A DNA stretch of 64,000 bases from Rhea pennata (lineage: Eukaryota > Chordata > Aves > Rheiformes > Rheidae), in contig NC_084670.1 in the NCBI RefSeq assembly GCF_028389875.1, positions 10,263,383 to 10,327,382 of the forward strand, in the 5' to 3' direction. Every line of letters starts with the position of its first letter. Positions within the stretch are counted from its first letter, which is position 1. The translations under genes and the position numbers were made by a program. This document shows positions 36,355 to 48,330 of this stretch, piece after piece. The notes under the pieces were generated by a model. That model saw only the letters and a program-made list of their open reading frames with translations, had not been told where the DNA came from and ran no database searches.

Positions 36355-37299
36355 ATGACAAAAGGGGAGCTATTTAAAGGAGTGTATTGACATCTGGAGA
36401 GAGATAACAATCAATGTTTCTTCTCAATGAATGCATTTTAAATGCCCTCCACCATTATAATTGCATGCTCCAGTGCTTTTTAATTTGTGTGGAATCCATG
36501 CAGACTCCATCAAGGAAACAATAGGGCTGGTGAGCTAAAATAGACTCCTCTGTTGTGGTGTTCCTTATACACATGTATACTCTGTGTCTTTTGTTTTTTC
36601 TGAGGACTGAAGAGCTCGGTGACTTAGATTTGCTCTGGGAACGTTGTACTTAATTGGTATATTAATTCCATCTTGTTGCTTCATCTCATGTTTATCTTGA
36701 GGAACAGGATATTATAAACACGGTTTTATTTTTGTATATTCTGGAGTGATGTAGAGGAGTTACTGCATGCTTTATAGAATAATTTTTTTCAGACCAGCAT
36801 CTAGTCAGCCAAGCCTATAAATGATATTTGAAGGGACAAAAAAGAGCTTTCCTTCCTATTTCAGGAGAGCTACTATCTAAAATAAAAGCATCCTGAAATG
36901 ACACAATAACCCTAATGGAGCCGTCAGCCAGTTTCTCAATTGTTAGCAAGAACTCATATGAAAAAATGCATTAGTGTGAATATGCACAGCTAATTTAACA
37001 TGACAATATTCATAAGAATCTGGCTTACAGACTATACTATTTTTTTAACCTGTCTTTCATAAAGGGATCTCAAAGCATTCTTGCTTTGAGCTTTTTTTGT
37101 TTTAATTCCTAGCAGAGGCAATCTGTATGGCTGTGGACTATGGCATGCTACAGCAGTGTTAAGTGATACGCAGTCTTTGTACACACCACGAACATACCTC
37201 TGTTGTGCAGGTAGACCAGTAAACAACAGGCAGCCAGGAGCTTCCCAGGAGCAGCACTGAAATACTTCCCACATCAATAGGAATAACAGTTCTTAGCAC

Positions 37300-37440
37300 T
37301 GACTGATTACCAGTCACGTCCAGACTACCTTACAAGCATTAATCATTTTGTCAGCCTGATGGAGATGACAAGCATTCCCTCCCTTGCCAAAGTGAGAAAC
37401 GGAGGCAAGAAGGCTAAGCAACTCATCCTGCTGTTAGAAG
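37300..37440 (-). mobile_element. Decayed MIR/L2-like element
   Basis: GTGAGAAACGGAGGCAAGAAGGCTAAGCAACT-type sequence at about 37391-37423 resembles the reverse complement of the MIR/L2 core (GAGGAAACTGAGGCACAGAGAGGTTAAGTAACTTGC), followed by a possible reversed upstream portion. This would be an old amniote repeat. Confidence 0.45.
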
Positions 37441-39922
37441 GAGACCAAGACTTTTGAGCAGGGATTGTAACAGATGTTTCATGCTACCCTTAACCATGAC
37501 CAGATACAACAATTTGAACAGTGGTGGTGTTTGCTAGTGTAACTGCAGGCGTCAGTCGCTGTAATATTTATTGTCAGTACATACTTTCTCAGCCTGCTCT
37601 TTGGATTTGATGATTGTTCAGTGAGCACTACAGGTAAACAATAAGGTTTTATTTTGGGGGTCTGCCTCAACAGCAACTCGTAAGTATTGGGTGTGAACTC
37701 TCCCCATTAAGGGAATTACAAGATGTTTCTAGAAGAGGCTTGTCTTCTCCTAGGGCTCTGCTCCAAGGAGGTGGTTTTGCTCCTTGATAATGCCTTCTTT
37801 CTGTTCTTGATGGGGTTGTAGCATGGGAGTAATCCAAAGAAATGTGGTTAGGGCTGTCATGATCTGAACAGCAGATCACTTTAATAAAAGAGCCTTTCTA
37901 CTCCTATTTTACTGTATTCATGCTCCATTTATCATTTCCCTTAGTAAGTTGAAGTAAGGGCAGTTCTGATTCATTATTCACTACCTGCTTTGAAGATGTC
38001 AAAATTACTGAATTTTTAAATACAGATGCAAGATCCCTGGATGAATAACTGGCAACAAGAAGCAAATTCAGGACTTCCCGATCTACACCTGAGCCTCTTT
38101 CTGAGTTCAGAAGAGCAATGTCTCTGAAACAAGGCTGTAGCAATCACTACCTGGAATTTTGACAGACATTTTTTCAACCTGTCATGTAATTAGTGACAAA
38201 AATGAATCCAAGCACCTAAGAAAGGCAGAAATGGCAAAGTAAGGAAAATGAAGCATTTCTTGTATTGAATGCATCAGAACAGTTTTTAAATAAGAGCCTA
38301 GCTAAAAAGCCAAACTTGATCATGCTGCTTGCAGCCTTTTCGCCAAGTGAACGGGGGAACTGCAGTTTTCTGGCCCTAGGAGATGGTAAATTGACTGATA
38401 GAGCAAGGACTCTCTTCCATCAGGTGTTTTCATGTGCCTCAAAATGCGGAAGTATACACCCTAACACGTTCCTTCCTTGTGTCAGGGTGAGACCGGTTGC
38501 CACAGAGGTTGGACACTTGAAAGTGGGGTGATTTCCCATGTTTTTGTCTGAACTGACTTATTTTTGATAGGTAAATGAGGCAACATTGATACTCCTGTAA
38601 TACCTTGGAGTGTCAGCATGGCCAGAGGACCGCCCCATTACTTTCAATTTTGCTGCTCCAGATTGCATAAAAGCAGGCCATAGGGTCAGTTTTCAACCTG
38701 GTGAGTTAAAATATAACAAAATGTTAGAAGAGAGCATAGGTAAATACTGAGACAGTGTTGTGACAGGCTGTGGTCTTAGTGCACAGGGAACTTGTCCTGG
38801 TCAAGCTTTCTGGTGACCTCACTCTTACAACGGTGTTTCAGTGAGGGATTTAAATGTGGGCACTGAAGTAGTTCTTATTTTTTTTCCACTTCTGGATATT
38901 AAAATGGTATACCAGAGCATTTGCCAAAGGCACCTCTTGTTTTGATGGTGTGATAAGCTCCGCTATTGCTTCCCATGGTGGATCTCTGCTGCAGTCCATC
39001 AGTAGTGAAAGCAACACTTCTTTCCACTCTAACATGGTATAATCCAGGTAGGTGCCTCAGGACACCTCCCCATTCATCATGATTGTACATATAAGAAAAT
39101 AAAGGTACAGGAGGATGAAAGAGCAAAAGGGAAGAAATCTTTCTCTTCACTATGACTGAGCTGAGAATCAGCTGAGCAGCTGAGAATCAGACAAAATCTT
39201 GTGCTTCTGCAGCTTGGCCTATGTTCTAATGGCTTTGCTCCTTGTGACCCTATGGCCCTAGATTGAGAAATGCTGTATTTGATTATTGCTCTCTTAAAAT
39301 GAACAATGTTTGTGGTTCCATCTGACTTTGAGGAAAAGAAGGGTTTGTTTACCATGTTATTAGAGATGTAATGACAGCAGAATCATAAGCATTCTGTCTA
39401 ATGGGATCAGGAGTGGAGATGGATCCCGCAGAGAAGAGCAGAGCTTGAAGTACTTGTAATTTTGAAACATCCAGTCTTGAGATGATCTCTGAATGGAAAA
39501 TCACACAAGAATTTGTGCTGTAGTAGAATTTACAGTAGATTTACTAAACCCTAGGCCTGATCCTCTCTATCTCACTAAATGCTTGGTGTAAGGCCAAGCA
39601 TTCAAAAATGGGCCACCTATGTCTTGTGGCCGTCTGGCTTCTTGCGTGTGCAGGACACACTGGGCCATGGCAGACCATCATGGTCTGACCAGAGGGATGG
39701 GCTCATACGAGCAGTAGCAGAGACACAGACCTGTGGGTCTGTCTGGAGCTCTGCAAATAAGCACCTAGTCCAGTTTTAAGCTACTAAATATTCATGTAGG
39801 GTCTATAAGCCACTTGTCAATACACTTATGATGCATGTTGAGCCTGAAGAGCTGGTGAAAATAAAGCTTTTCATCTTCAGATGAGGAGAGAAAGTAACTG
39901 CAACACTTACTATGCTGTATAA

Positions 39923-39936
39923 CCACTAGAGGGAAG
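39923..39936 (+). promoter_or_regulatory. CTCF-like motif
   Basis: CCACTAGAGGGAAG differs from the CTCF core CCASYAGRKGGCRS at one main position (A for C at position 12). Single motif matches often occur by chance. Confidence 0.2.
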
Positions 39937-40744
39937 ATCTGTCCCAATTCTGAACTACGGGTAGCCAGTTTACGCAACCTGATCTACTCAGGTTTGTTAA
40001 CTTGGTTGGGGAGGGGGAGTAAGTTCCTTGTTAAAAGAGTATCTTTTCATGACCTCATCCACACCAGTGTGATGATGTGCGGGGGCCTGGGCTCCTTTTA
40101 TAATGTTGAATGACATTTAGTTATGATCTGTAATAACACAACAGTAAAAGACAAAAATAGGTAAATTTGGATCAGTTCATGAGAAAAATTCATAGAAAGG
40201 GCAGGAGACTTACAGTCCAATTCAAAGTAATGCTGAGCAAAACAGAGTACTTTGACCATCATCCTGAGCAGAAATGTTAAGTTACCAGAAAAATGTTACG
40301 CTGTCAGAACTGATAACATACGGGAGAATCCATGGAGAGTAACAGCATCATTTGGTTTGTGAGAGTTATGGTGTCTCCACCTTAAAGTGTATTTGATTTC
40401 AGGGCCCTGTTCTGTCCAGATGCTGAGTTCTTTGATTTGACTGCGGGACAGAAAAATGAGAATAGAGATGGCTGGTCTGAAATGTTTTTAGTTCTTTTTT
40501 AATCCCTGCAAAGTATTTATCTAGTGCATAAGCTCAGATCCTCAGCATATACCTAAAGTTACTCTCCTGGACACTATTACATCCTCCTTTAAGGTAGGAG
40601 ATGGTGGAGCTGAGCTCCATCGATGACTGGCAGCGTTCGTTCCAGCCCAAGCCACCCATGTAGGGCCAAGTCTGGGTCCAAAGGCAACATCTAAAGGCTG
40701 AACTGCTCCTCTATGGCCAAGTAGGAAGCACTGAGAACATGGCA

Positions 40745-41060
40745 GGTTGTGCAGGGTTAGACCAAAGGTTTGCCTAGTCTGGCGTCCTAGAATGTAGAGT
40801 AGCTGCCTCAGAAAGCATGTATGACCAGTTTCCCAGATTGCTTTGCCAAATTCCAGCCATTTGTGGACTAGGTCTTTTCTGAGCTGGATGGATGATTTTC
40901 TGTGTCTTCAGTTGCTGTCAAGTAGGCCATGTTCATGGAAGAGAAAACTAGTCTTCTCATGGACCTTTTAGCACCTGCAGCATCCTGCAGCAAGAAGTTC
41001 ACAATTTAATTAGGTGCTTTACAAACCACCTCCTTTTTTGGTGCTGCCTACGGCCTGTCT
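40745..41060 (-). mobile_element. Ancient CR1-family (CR1-L3-like) 3' remnant
   Basis: The plus strand shows AGACCAAAGGTTTGCCTAGT near the left end and, further right, AGCATCCTGCAGCAAGAAGT followed by TCACAATTTAATTAGGTGCT and CACCTCC. These correspond to the reverse complement of the 3' region of an old amniote CR1-type LINE (AGACCAAAGGTCCATCTAGTCCAG ... GAGTTCCACAATTTAATTA). It is much more diverged than the copy at 42254. Confidence 0.65.
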
Positions 41061-42253
41061 CTGTCTGGAAGAGAGCCCATGCTTGATGTGGCAGCAGTTC
41101 CTGTTTGGAGCAGTGGAGCAAGTTTTGTAGCCAGAGGCTCTTTGTTAACATCTCAAAACCAAGACTTGTCCACCCAACCCTGTCGCCCCAGGGAGATTTA
41201 CTGAAATGTCATCCCAGGATACCTGTCCTGTTCCTTGTGCAAACACCCTGACTTACAAAAGGCGGCTGTCAAAAGAAACAAGGAAGCATGCATTGAACGA
41301 TGATATTCTTACTCTTGCTTAAGATGTTGAATCATTTTTTTTCATCAGTACCTATTTTATTCCTTTGCAGATAAATGAAGATTAGTCTTAGAAAATGGCA
41401 AGACTCCAACCCCCTCTAATCTACAGCTAAGAAAGTTCCCAGTCTATCTCTGATGTTTTTAAAGACTCCTTGGAGTGAGGAGGAGTAACTTGCTCTTCCT
41501 GACACTGCATCTAAGGCAAACTTCTCTGAAGCAGTCCTTTGCATTTCTGGAAATAAATGGAACAAACCTACTGTTCACTTCTGTTTTCACAGGGGGTTAC
41601 TTCATTTTGAACAAAAACACCGTTTCGTTTCTGCATGGATTGTTGCGTGGACTTCACAGCCTTGATATCTCGCAACTTCTGAAACTGCACCGTGGAAAAC
41701 TCATTCTGTGCCAGCTTCCACTGCCTGACCATGGGATGGCTGAAGAAACATTTGGCTGTGCTCTGGCACCATCTCCCTCTGCCCTGCCTGGAGTAAGAGG
41801 GTGCAAGGTGAGTCTCTGGAGCTGGAATCTGCAGGCTTCCAGCACTGCTTTTGCTCGGAGAGAGGTTACCCTGAGCCATTCCTGCATGACTGCCCGCAGG
41901 GGTAGGTCACACGCCGGCACCAGCTGCTTGCTCAGAGCCAACTGGGTTCCCTTCTGGGGTCAGCACTGACTCTGGTGCCTTGGCTGGAGATGACAGTCGC
42001 ACATGCCACACACCACAGCATTTGTGGTTAGGTCGAACAGCCACGTGGTGGCAGCAGAACCGTGTCCACTCTCTGGACTGCAGGGCTGTATGGAGCCCGC
42101 AGTACACAAACATCCTGCAAGTGCCCCTTCCCCGGAGCATGGTGTGGGGCTGTGGCATCTGTATCTGCTCCCGGCTCATAGCTGGTGCCTCCCTGCTCAC
42201 AGGGAACACACATCCCCCTTGTTGAAGGAGTGTGGGGAAGGAATTTATCCCAT

Positions 42254-42450
42254 GATCATAGAATCAGTAAGGTTGGAAGGGACCTCTGGAGATCATCTAG
42301 TCCAACCTCCCTGCTCATGCAGGGTCACCTAGAGCATGTTAGACAGGGTTGCATCCAGGCGGACTTTGAACATCTCCAGAGAAGGAGACTCCACAACCTC
42401 TCTGGGCAACCTGTTCCAGTGCCCTGTCACTCTGGAGAAATGTTTCCAGA
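42254..42450 (-). mobile_element. CR1 LINE 3' end, antisense
   Basis: Reading on the plus strand starts ATCATAGAATCAGTAAGGTT, then GGAAGGGACCTCTGGAGATC and ATCTAGTCCAACCTCC, continuing to CTCTGGGCAACCTGTTCCAG and TGCCCTGTCAC. This is the reverse complement of the canonical avian CR1 3' end, 5'-truncated at about 200 bp and well preserved, so a relatively recent insertion. Confidence 0.95.
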
Positions 42451-45400
42451 TGCTCTGATGCCATTCCTAAGAGAGGATGCGAGGCAGACCCTGTTGTCCC
42501 TGCTTTGCAAACCCTGTGGTCTGTGCCAACCTGCTGGGCTCCAAATTCAGGCTTGCTTTGAAGGCCTCCTTGGGTTGACTCAGCCTCCCACCATGCAGGC
42601 TAGGATCTCTGGTGCCTGAAATGCCAGTGGGGCATCTCTTCTGCCAACGGCCTGCATCCCAGCTCTGCGCTGTGCTGGAGGGACGCAGGTGAAGCATGGC
42701 AAGAGAGAGCCTGGTCAGGTGCTGCAGCTGGCAGTGTGCTTGTTGGAGGCTCATAGTCTCACAAACTCCTTCCTGAGTGCAGTCGTGTCCTGTTAACCTC
42801 TGTAAAGCAGTATCGCTGTGTAGGGCCTCTTTCCCTGACTGGCTGTGAGGCCTGATGTAGTAGTCCAGCAACCCTGGATCACTCCCTTCCCCACTTCCTT
42901 CCCCTCTGATAAATTCAGCAATGCACCTGCTTTCAAGAGCTGGGCCAAACCTCCCTCTTCCTTCCTCCAGGGCAGACAAATGCCCTCTTCACACTAACAC
43001 ATCCTCTCCTACCCCCTCCCCCCAAACCACCCCTTCAGACATTTTTCTCTCTTCCAAACAACAACTTTTTTGCCTTCTTGCTGCTGGGACCCCTGACTGA
43101 CACCACCACCCAGCTGGGACCACTTGCTCCATGCTGTAATGGCATCCCAGCCTCGATGTTTCTGCAATCTGAGGCCTCCTGGAAAGGGATAACTCTCTGA
43201 CGGGAAGGTGCTGTTCACTCTGGTTTTATTGTACCTGCAGACATGATGGATTATATCTGATTTAACTGCAGCCCATTTAGAAGACTCAACCTTTTTTCAA
43301 GCCCATCTTCTTTGTCTCTAAACTCCTTTTGGAGAGTGGGAAGACATCATCTTGCCTTGTAAGTATTTTGGCTTCACCTGCTTGAATATAAATCTTGGCT
43401 ATGAGTTTTCTCCTGGGTCTCTAGACCTTTTTAATATACTTCTTTGCTCTACATCCAAGCCTCCTTTGATGACTTTTTATGTTTTGGATATGTTTGTATT
43501 TTTGCTAGGGTTTCATTTGAAGGTTTCTTCCCGGTTTGGCATTAGTTCTTGCAAGTTACATCTGCTAAACAGACAGCTGCCTCTACCTCCTGGTAGTGAG
43601 CACCAAGGATGTTTTGTGGTTTCCTGCATTGTTCAGGGATGAGCATGGACTCGAATGCCCAAAGGGTTCCCGAGGCTGAGGACAGCAAGGCTGATCCAAT
43701 GCTCATGAGGACTCAGGCCTACTTTTGACATATGAGTGAGGAATGTGCAGTGCTGGAGAGACTTTCCCCAACTGCTGATGGCTTTATTCCTTATTGTGTA
43801 GCACAATCTTTCATTCCCACCCACTCCCCCCGCCCAGTAATGCATGGCAGATGTTTGCACATGCCTCTGCCACATCACTTGGTGCCGTGGTATGTAAGTT
43901 AGCCAGACTGACCAACAAATCTGCCTGGAAAGGTTCAAGGTCTGAAGAAGGACCTGGGCTTTCTTCCCTCTCTTTTTCTAGGGTTTAATTGCTGAGCTAA
44001 GGTGCTGTTAGGCATCACTGCTGCCTTAGGCACAGAGGTCCCAGCCTCACGCATCGTTGCCTCTGGGCTATTGGAAATGAACAAAGTGTACAGACGTGCT
44101 CAGCAGTGATGGAGGAAAAAAATACACTCTGGATGAATGCTGGTCCTTGCTCTCCCAAGTGTAGCGTTCCTGCTGTTTATGGTGCAAATCTTGTGCCTCC
44201 CTCATTGCTGCTGCTGTGGCACTGGGCCAGGTTAAAGCCCCCCCAGCAGCCATCACTCCTTACTTGATACCATGTCTTCTCCTGCCAGCTCTGGGCTGTT
44301 TTCCTGGGAATGCATTTACCTCTGGGCTTTTAGCTCTGCTGATCTGAGATCCTGTACTGACTTTTGAAAAGCTCCTCTTGCAGTTGCTAGCTCCTGAAAG
44401 ATGAAGCAGTTGTGACCTCCTGCGAGGTAGAGGAAGGCGGACCTGCCCTCTGGTATCAGTTTGCAATAATCTCTACATCAGACAGAGGCTAGGGTTGTGC
44501 AGGGAAGGAATGCCTGCTTATGGGGCTAAAGAGGCTGCCGGGTGCCTCTGTCCTGTAATAGCAGGCACCCACTCCCCCTGTTGCAGCCAGCTGACATCCT
44601 GGAGGATCTTGTAGCTTTAGCCCTGCTGATCCAAACATGCTTCTCTGCAAAAGGCACTTGAAGTGGGAAGCACCTGCCCCTCCCAGGGTACATGGAGCTG
44701 GCTGTGTTTACAGCTCTGCAGGCTCCAGTTGCAAGTACGTGATGAGAGATGGCATCTCCTTCACTGTCACAGGACTGCAGGGGTGAGGAGTGGCGGCAGG
44801 TAAATCTAGAGACAGAGAGGGAATTGGGTCCAAATTCCCCAAGTGTAGCAGGCTGTAGCCATAAAGAGGATCCTGCTTTTTCTCCTACAGACCTTGTGGT
44901 TTTGTGTGCCACCAGCCACACTGGCTGCAGCAGAGTCTGGCTCTCGGAGGCAGGGAGACAATGGTTTTCGGACTTTTACCACGGGGCATTGTAGGACACC
45001 CTAAATTTTGCCAATGATTAAAAAAGGAAACAAAGACACAGCTGTGGTGATCGCAGTTGTTTAAGATCTGAACTGAGGGAGATAAGAACAGCCCAAGGTG
45101 AGACAAGAATTAATCTCAGCTAACTCAGAAAACCGTATCTGTGAAAATTGCATCTGGTGACACTGAGAAAAACTGCTGCGAAACTGCTGCTGTTGCCTGA
45201 ACCTGCTGAAGCAAGACACTGGGCTGGTTAGCTAGCTATCATGAGAAATGTGATGGGCTTCTTGGGCCAAATCCTTGTTTTAGTGGTGTTATTTTTACCT
45301 AAAACTATCTGGAGTGACCTCAAAAGATTCACTCAGGAGTGGGGCCAGGCTGGTGTGGGTAGAAACAGATTTAGCTGTGGGTGGTGAGGACAAGAGCTAC

Positions 45401-47255
45401 TGCGGCAAAGGCTCTGTCTCTTAAATAAACTATTGAAACTGGAGGCAGAATATCCATTTATACACAGACCAGAGCTTTGGGGCTGTGTCTGTTGCATTGC
45501 ATTAGCTAATGACTGCAATGGTAAACAACCTAACAGATGAACTTGACAGCTCTGTCCCTTCGAGTTCAATTGTTTAAGGCTGCATTTTCTTCTTGGAAAA
45601 TGCTGTATCCCATGGTTTCTTCTTACCCTGGGAGCTGAATGCGCAGGGTGTTTCGCTTTCCGATTTTACCTTTTCTGCAGAAATGTGCTGCAGCTGTGAG
45701 ACATTTCTCGGCTATCTGATATTGCCTATGCAACGGGTGCCAACTCCCTCCTCTCCAGCCAGGCCTGGATCCCAAGCCCTGGTGAATCTCGCATGTCTTT
45801 GGTGCGTCCTTTCGCCGTCACCTGGCTTGCAACCTGCCCTTTGGCTGCATCTCAGGTGGGGAGGGGCAGGAAACCAGGGGCCTCCCGGGGTGTGCCAAAG
45901 ATAGTAGATATCGCGTTAGTAGATACTCAGCCCCACTGGGACCCCCGTTTCCCCAACCCCAGACTAAAGCCAGTCGATAGTCCCTGTTGCTATAGGCCCC
46001 TCATGTCTTGTTTCTTCCCTCGGTGGCTGTTTGCTTTGGGAAGCTGGAGCTGGAGCCAAGCAGGGCTGTTCGATTCTCAAGGATAGTTTGCCATCCCTGG
46101 GTAGGTAGCATTATTTCTAAGGATCCTTGTGGCTCAAGGGCAAACCCTGACACCATTTGTAACTGAGAAGCCGTGTTACAGGGGATGGAGGCCTGATCCT
46201 GCAGACTCATTTCCTACTAGTGCACAGTCCACATGGGATCAGAAGGCAAAACCCATGGCCAACGACCACCAGTCAGCTGCCGCCCAGCCAGCAGTAGGAG
46301 GAAGCCTGAAGCTTGATTTCAAGCTGTGATGGCTGCAGGTAGGGGTCAGGGAAGGGGTCATCATCCTAAACCTTCTGCTTAATGAAACCATATGCAGCTA
46401 CTGGATCTTCCCATCTTCTGGCAGTAGTATCAGCAGGGGAATCCCAGAGGGGTGGAACTCCCCTCACTGTCACTTCTAAAAAAAGGAGCTGAAAAAAAGA
46501 AGGAGGAGAAAGGAGGAAGGACTTTGAACATGGGGCATCTTTTCTGTCTGCAGGCAGAAGCAGTATGTGGGGGGACGCAGATTTACACCAGACTAGTTTC
46601 TGACTCAGAGACAGCACTTTTGGAAACAGAGATGTGTTGACAGGAGCAGGTTCTCCTCACCTGCTTGCTCACTGCTCGGCTTAGCCAGCAAGCAAGGACA
46701 GGCACACGATATTGCAGACTTGATAGGTTTGTGGTTTCCTTTCTCACACTCTCACTTGCTGAGCTGGTAAAGCTCACCGAGGGTGAGTGTGGGCATCTGT
46801 CCCCTTGCTGCTCCTTGTTTCCCCCTCCCTGGGCTCTGCTCACCCTTTGCCTGAACCTGGGGGTGGAACGGATGTGGAGGAAGAGGTAGGAGCCTCCTAT
46901 TCTGGTCCTGAGCCTTGCTTCACAGCCCTCTCCTCTCAGGTGGATGTGCTCAGTCAAACCTATATTTAACACATTTAAGCAAAGCCCAGAAATATTTCCC
47001 TAAATAGAACTGATACAGACTGCTTTTTCAAGCATTTCCAGCAAAGTTTTGGTCTCAAAGGGGACCCAGTGCCATGGGCATCCGTAGGGAGATGGGTACT
47101 CCTGTGGGAAAGGATGTCTGCAAGCCGTTGTGCTGAGAAGGGGAGCCCTGCTCCCAGTGCCAGTGCGGCTTGCTGTGCTCTTGCCTCCCACCCCATTAAA
47201 ATACCTGCGCCTTACTCCTGCAAACCTGTCTCACGCCAAGTAATCCCACACTGTC

Positions 47256-47278
47256 TTTTTTTTTTTTTTTTTTTTTTT
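47256..47278 (+). repeat. Poly(T) tract
   Basis: A run of about 23 T some 300 bp before the CpG island. If read from the minus strand it is a poly(A) tail-like run, but no retroposed body is recognisable next to it. Confidence 0.85.
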
Positions 47279-47599
47279 CCCTCTTAGTGCTAAACTTGCT
47301 GGCTCAGGCTTTCTTCTGCTGAGTGGTATTTAAATATTGCAATGCACTTCATAAGTCACCCCACCTCTTAGACCGACAAAAGTAAGTCTGTTAGAATTGT
47401 TTTCTGTGAAGGGAAATCTTTTTTCCTTTCTCTCTCTTTTCTTTCTTTGGAAAGCATCCAGCTTGTGCTACAACTAAATCCTTCAGCTGATTTTGTGCGT
47501 TCTAAGGTGCGCATAGAGAAGGGATGAAGGAGGGGGGGAGACGGCGTGAGAGGAGGAAGGGGGGAAAAAAAGAAGTCTTGCCGGATTTCGTCTCCTTTC

Positions 47600-48330
47600 C
47601 CCCAGTGAACTGTTGCGCTGCCCCGCGAAAGCGGCCGGGAGGCTGCGTTCGGAGCCAGCGAGCGGCAGCCGGCAGAGTGGGATCGCTGTCCAAAAAGGAC
47701 CTCAGCATCCAGGAATGGTGCATGTGTGCGTGCGCCCGGCGGCGGCGGCAGCCGCCTTCCAAAGAGCCGGGCCGGGTGCCGGGCAGGCCGGCGACGTGGG
47801 AGGGAAGGGAGGCGAGCGCAGGGGCAGGGAGGCTCGGCGCGGAGCGCGTTTTTTGCAGGGACAGCTGGAGCTCGCGGTCAGGATGTGACATCACCGACGG
47901 GGGGGAAAAAAAAACCCTCTCGGCCCGAGTTTCTTTAATGCAACGCCGGCGCGGGCCGCTGCGCACCTCCTCTCCCCGGCACAGCGCTGGCGCCAGCTCG
48001 ATAAGTGAAGCAATGGGGGATCCAGAGGGGGTCTGACTGCCTGGCTTGGTTTTTCTTTTTCCTGTTTTTTTTTTTCTTTTTTGGTTTCTTCTTCAGTAAG
48101 GAGCAGAAACGGCAGCGGAGGGATTTCGTGCTGGCCGCTGGATCTGCTGCGGGATGAGGTGAGCGCTCGGGGGCGGGAAGGGCCTTCTCCTGCTGGGGTG
48201 TGCGCTCGGCTAGGGCGGCTCGGGGGCTCTCGTGCGCCTCGCTTGCCAAAGCCTGCGCTGCAGCCGTCCGGACCCAGGGCGGAGGGGCTGGCTTCCCGGC
48301 TGCCGGACTTCATCGCTGAGACTGGGACGG
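47600..48330. promoter_or_regulatory. CpG island, probable MOB3C promoter
   Basis: CpG-dense DNA in the middle of an otherwise gene-free 21-kb interval, upstream of MOB3C and on its strand. It contains a CRE-like TGACATCA at 47886-47893 and a good donor GATGAG|GTGAGC at 48158/48159. No other gene lies between it and the MOB3C coding exon, so it is most simply the MOB3C promoter about 9.7 kb upstream of the ATG. A lncRNA promoter is the alternative. Confidence 0.6.
48097..48158 (+). other. Candidate non-coding 5' exon of MOB3C in the CpG island
   Basis: A donor GATGAG|GTGAGC ends this segment. Before it is a strong polypyrimidine tract ending TTTCTTCTTCAG at 48096, which looks like an acceptor inside the CpG island. 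Either the segment is a separate 62-bp exon, or it is the 3' end of a longer first exon starting near 47900. The TTCA|GTAAGG at the same place can also be read as a donor. Confidence 0.35.

Larger units (their letters stand above)
36360..40744. other. Intergenic DNA downstream of ATPAF1
   Basis: AT-rich DNA without a convincing coding exon. Short ORFs on both strands show no family resemblance. It holds a decayed MIR/L2-like remnant (37300-37440) and one CTCF-like motif (39923-39936). Confidence 0.5.
41061..47500. other. Intergenic DNA upstream of MOB3C
   Basis: About 6.4 kb, GC content rising, with many open frames on both strands. None shows a domain, a conserved motif or a consistent exon chain. 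It contains a CR1 copy (42254-42450) and a poly(T) tract (47256-47278). Confidence 0.45.

Noticed and set aside
41475-42979. Overlapping open frames of 100-170 codons around 42 kb as a possible gene
   Set aside because: Several run through the CR1 insertion at 42254-42450. None has a recognisable domain or paired splice sites.
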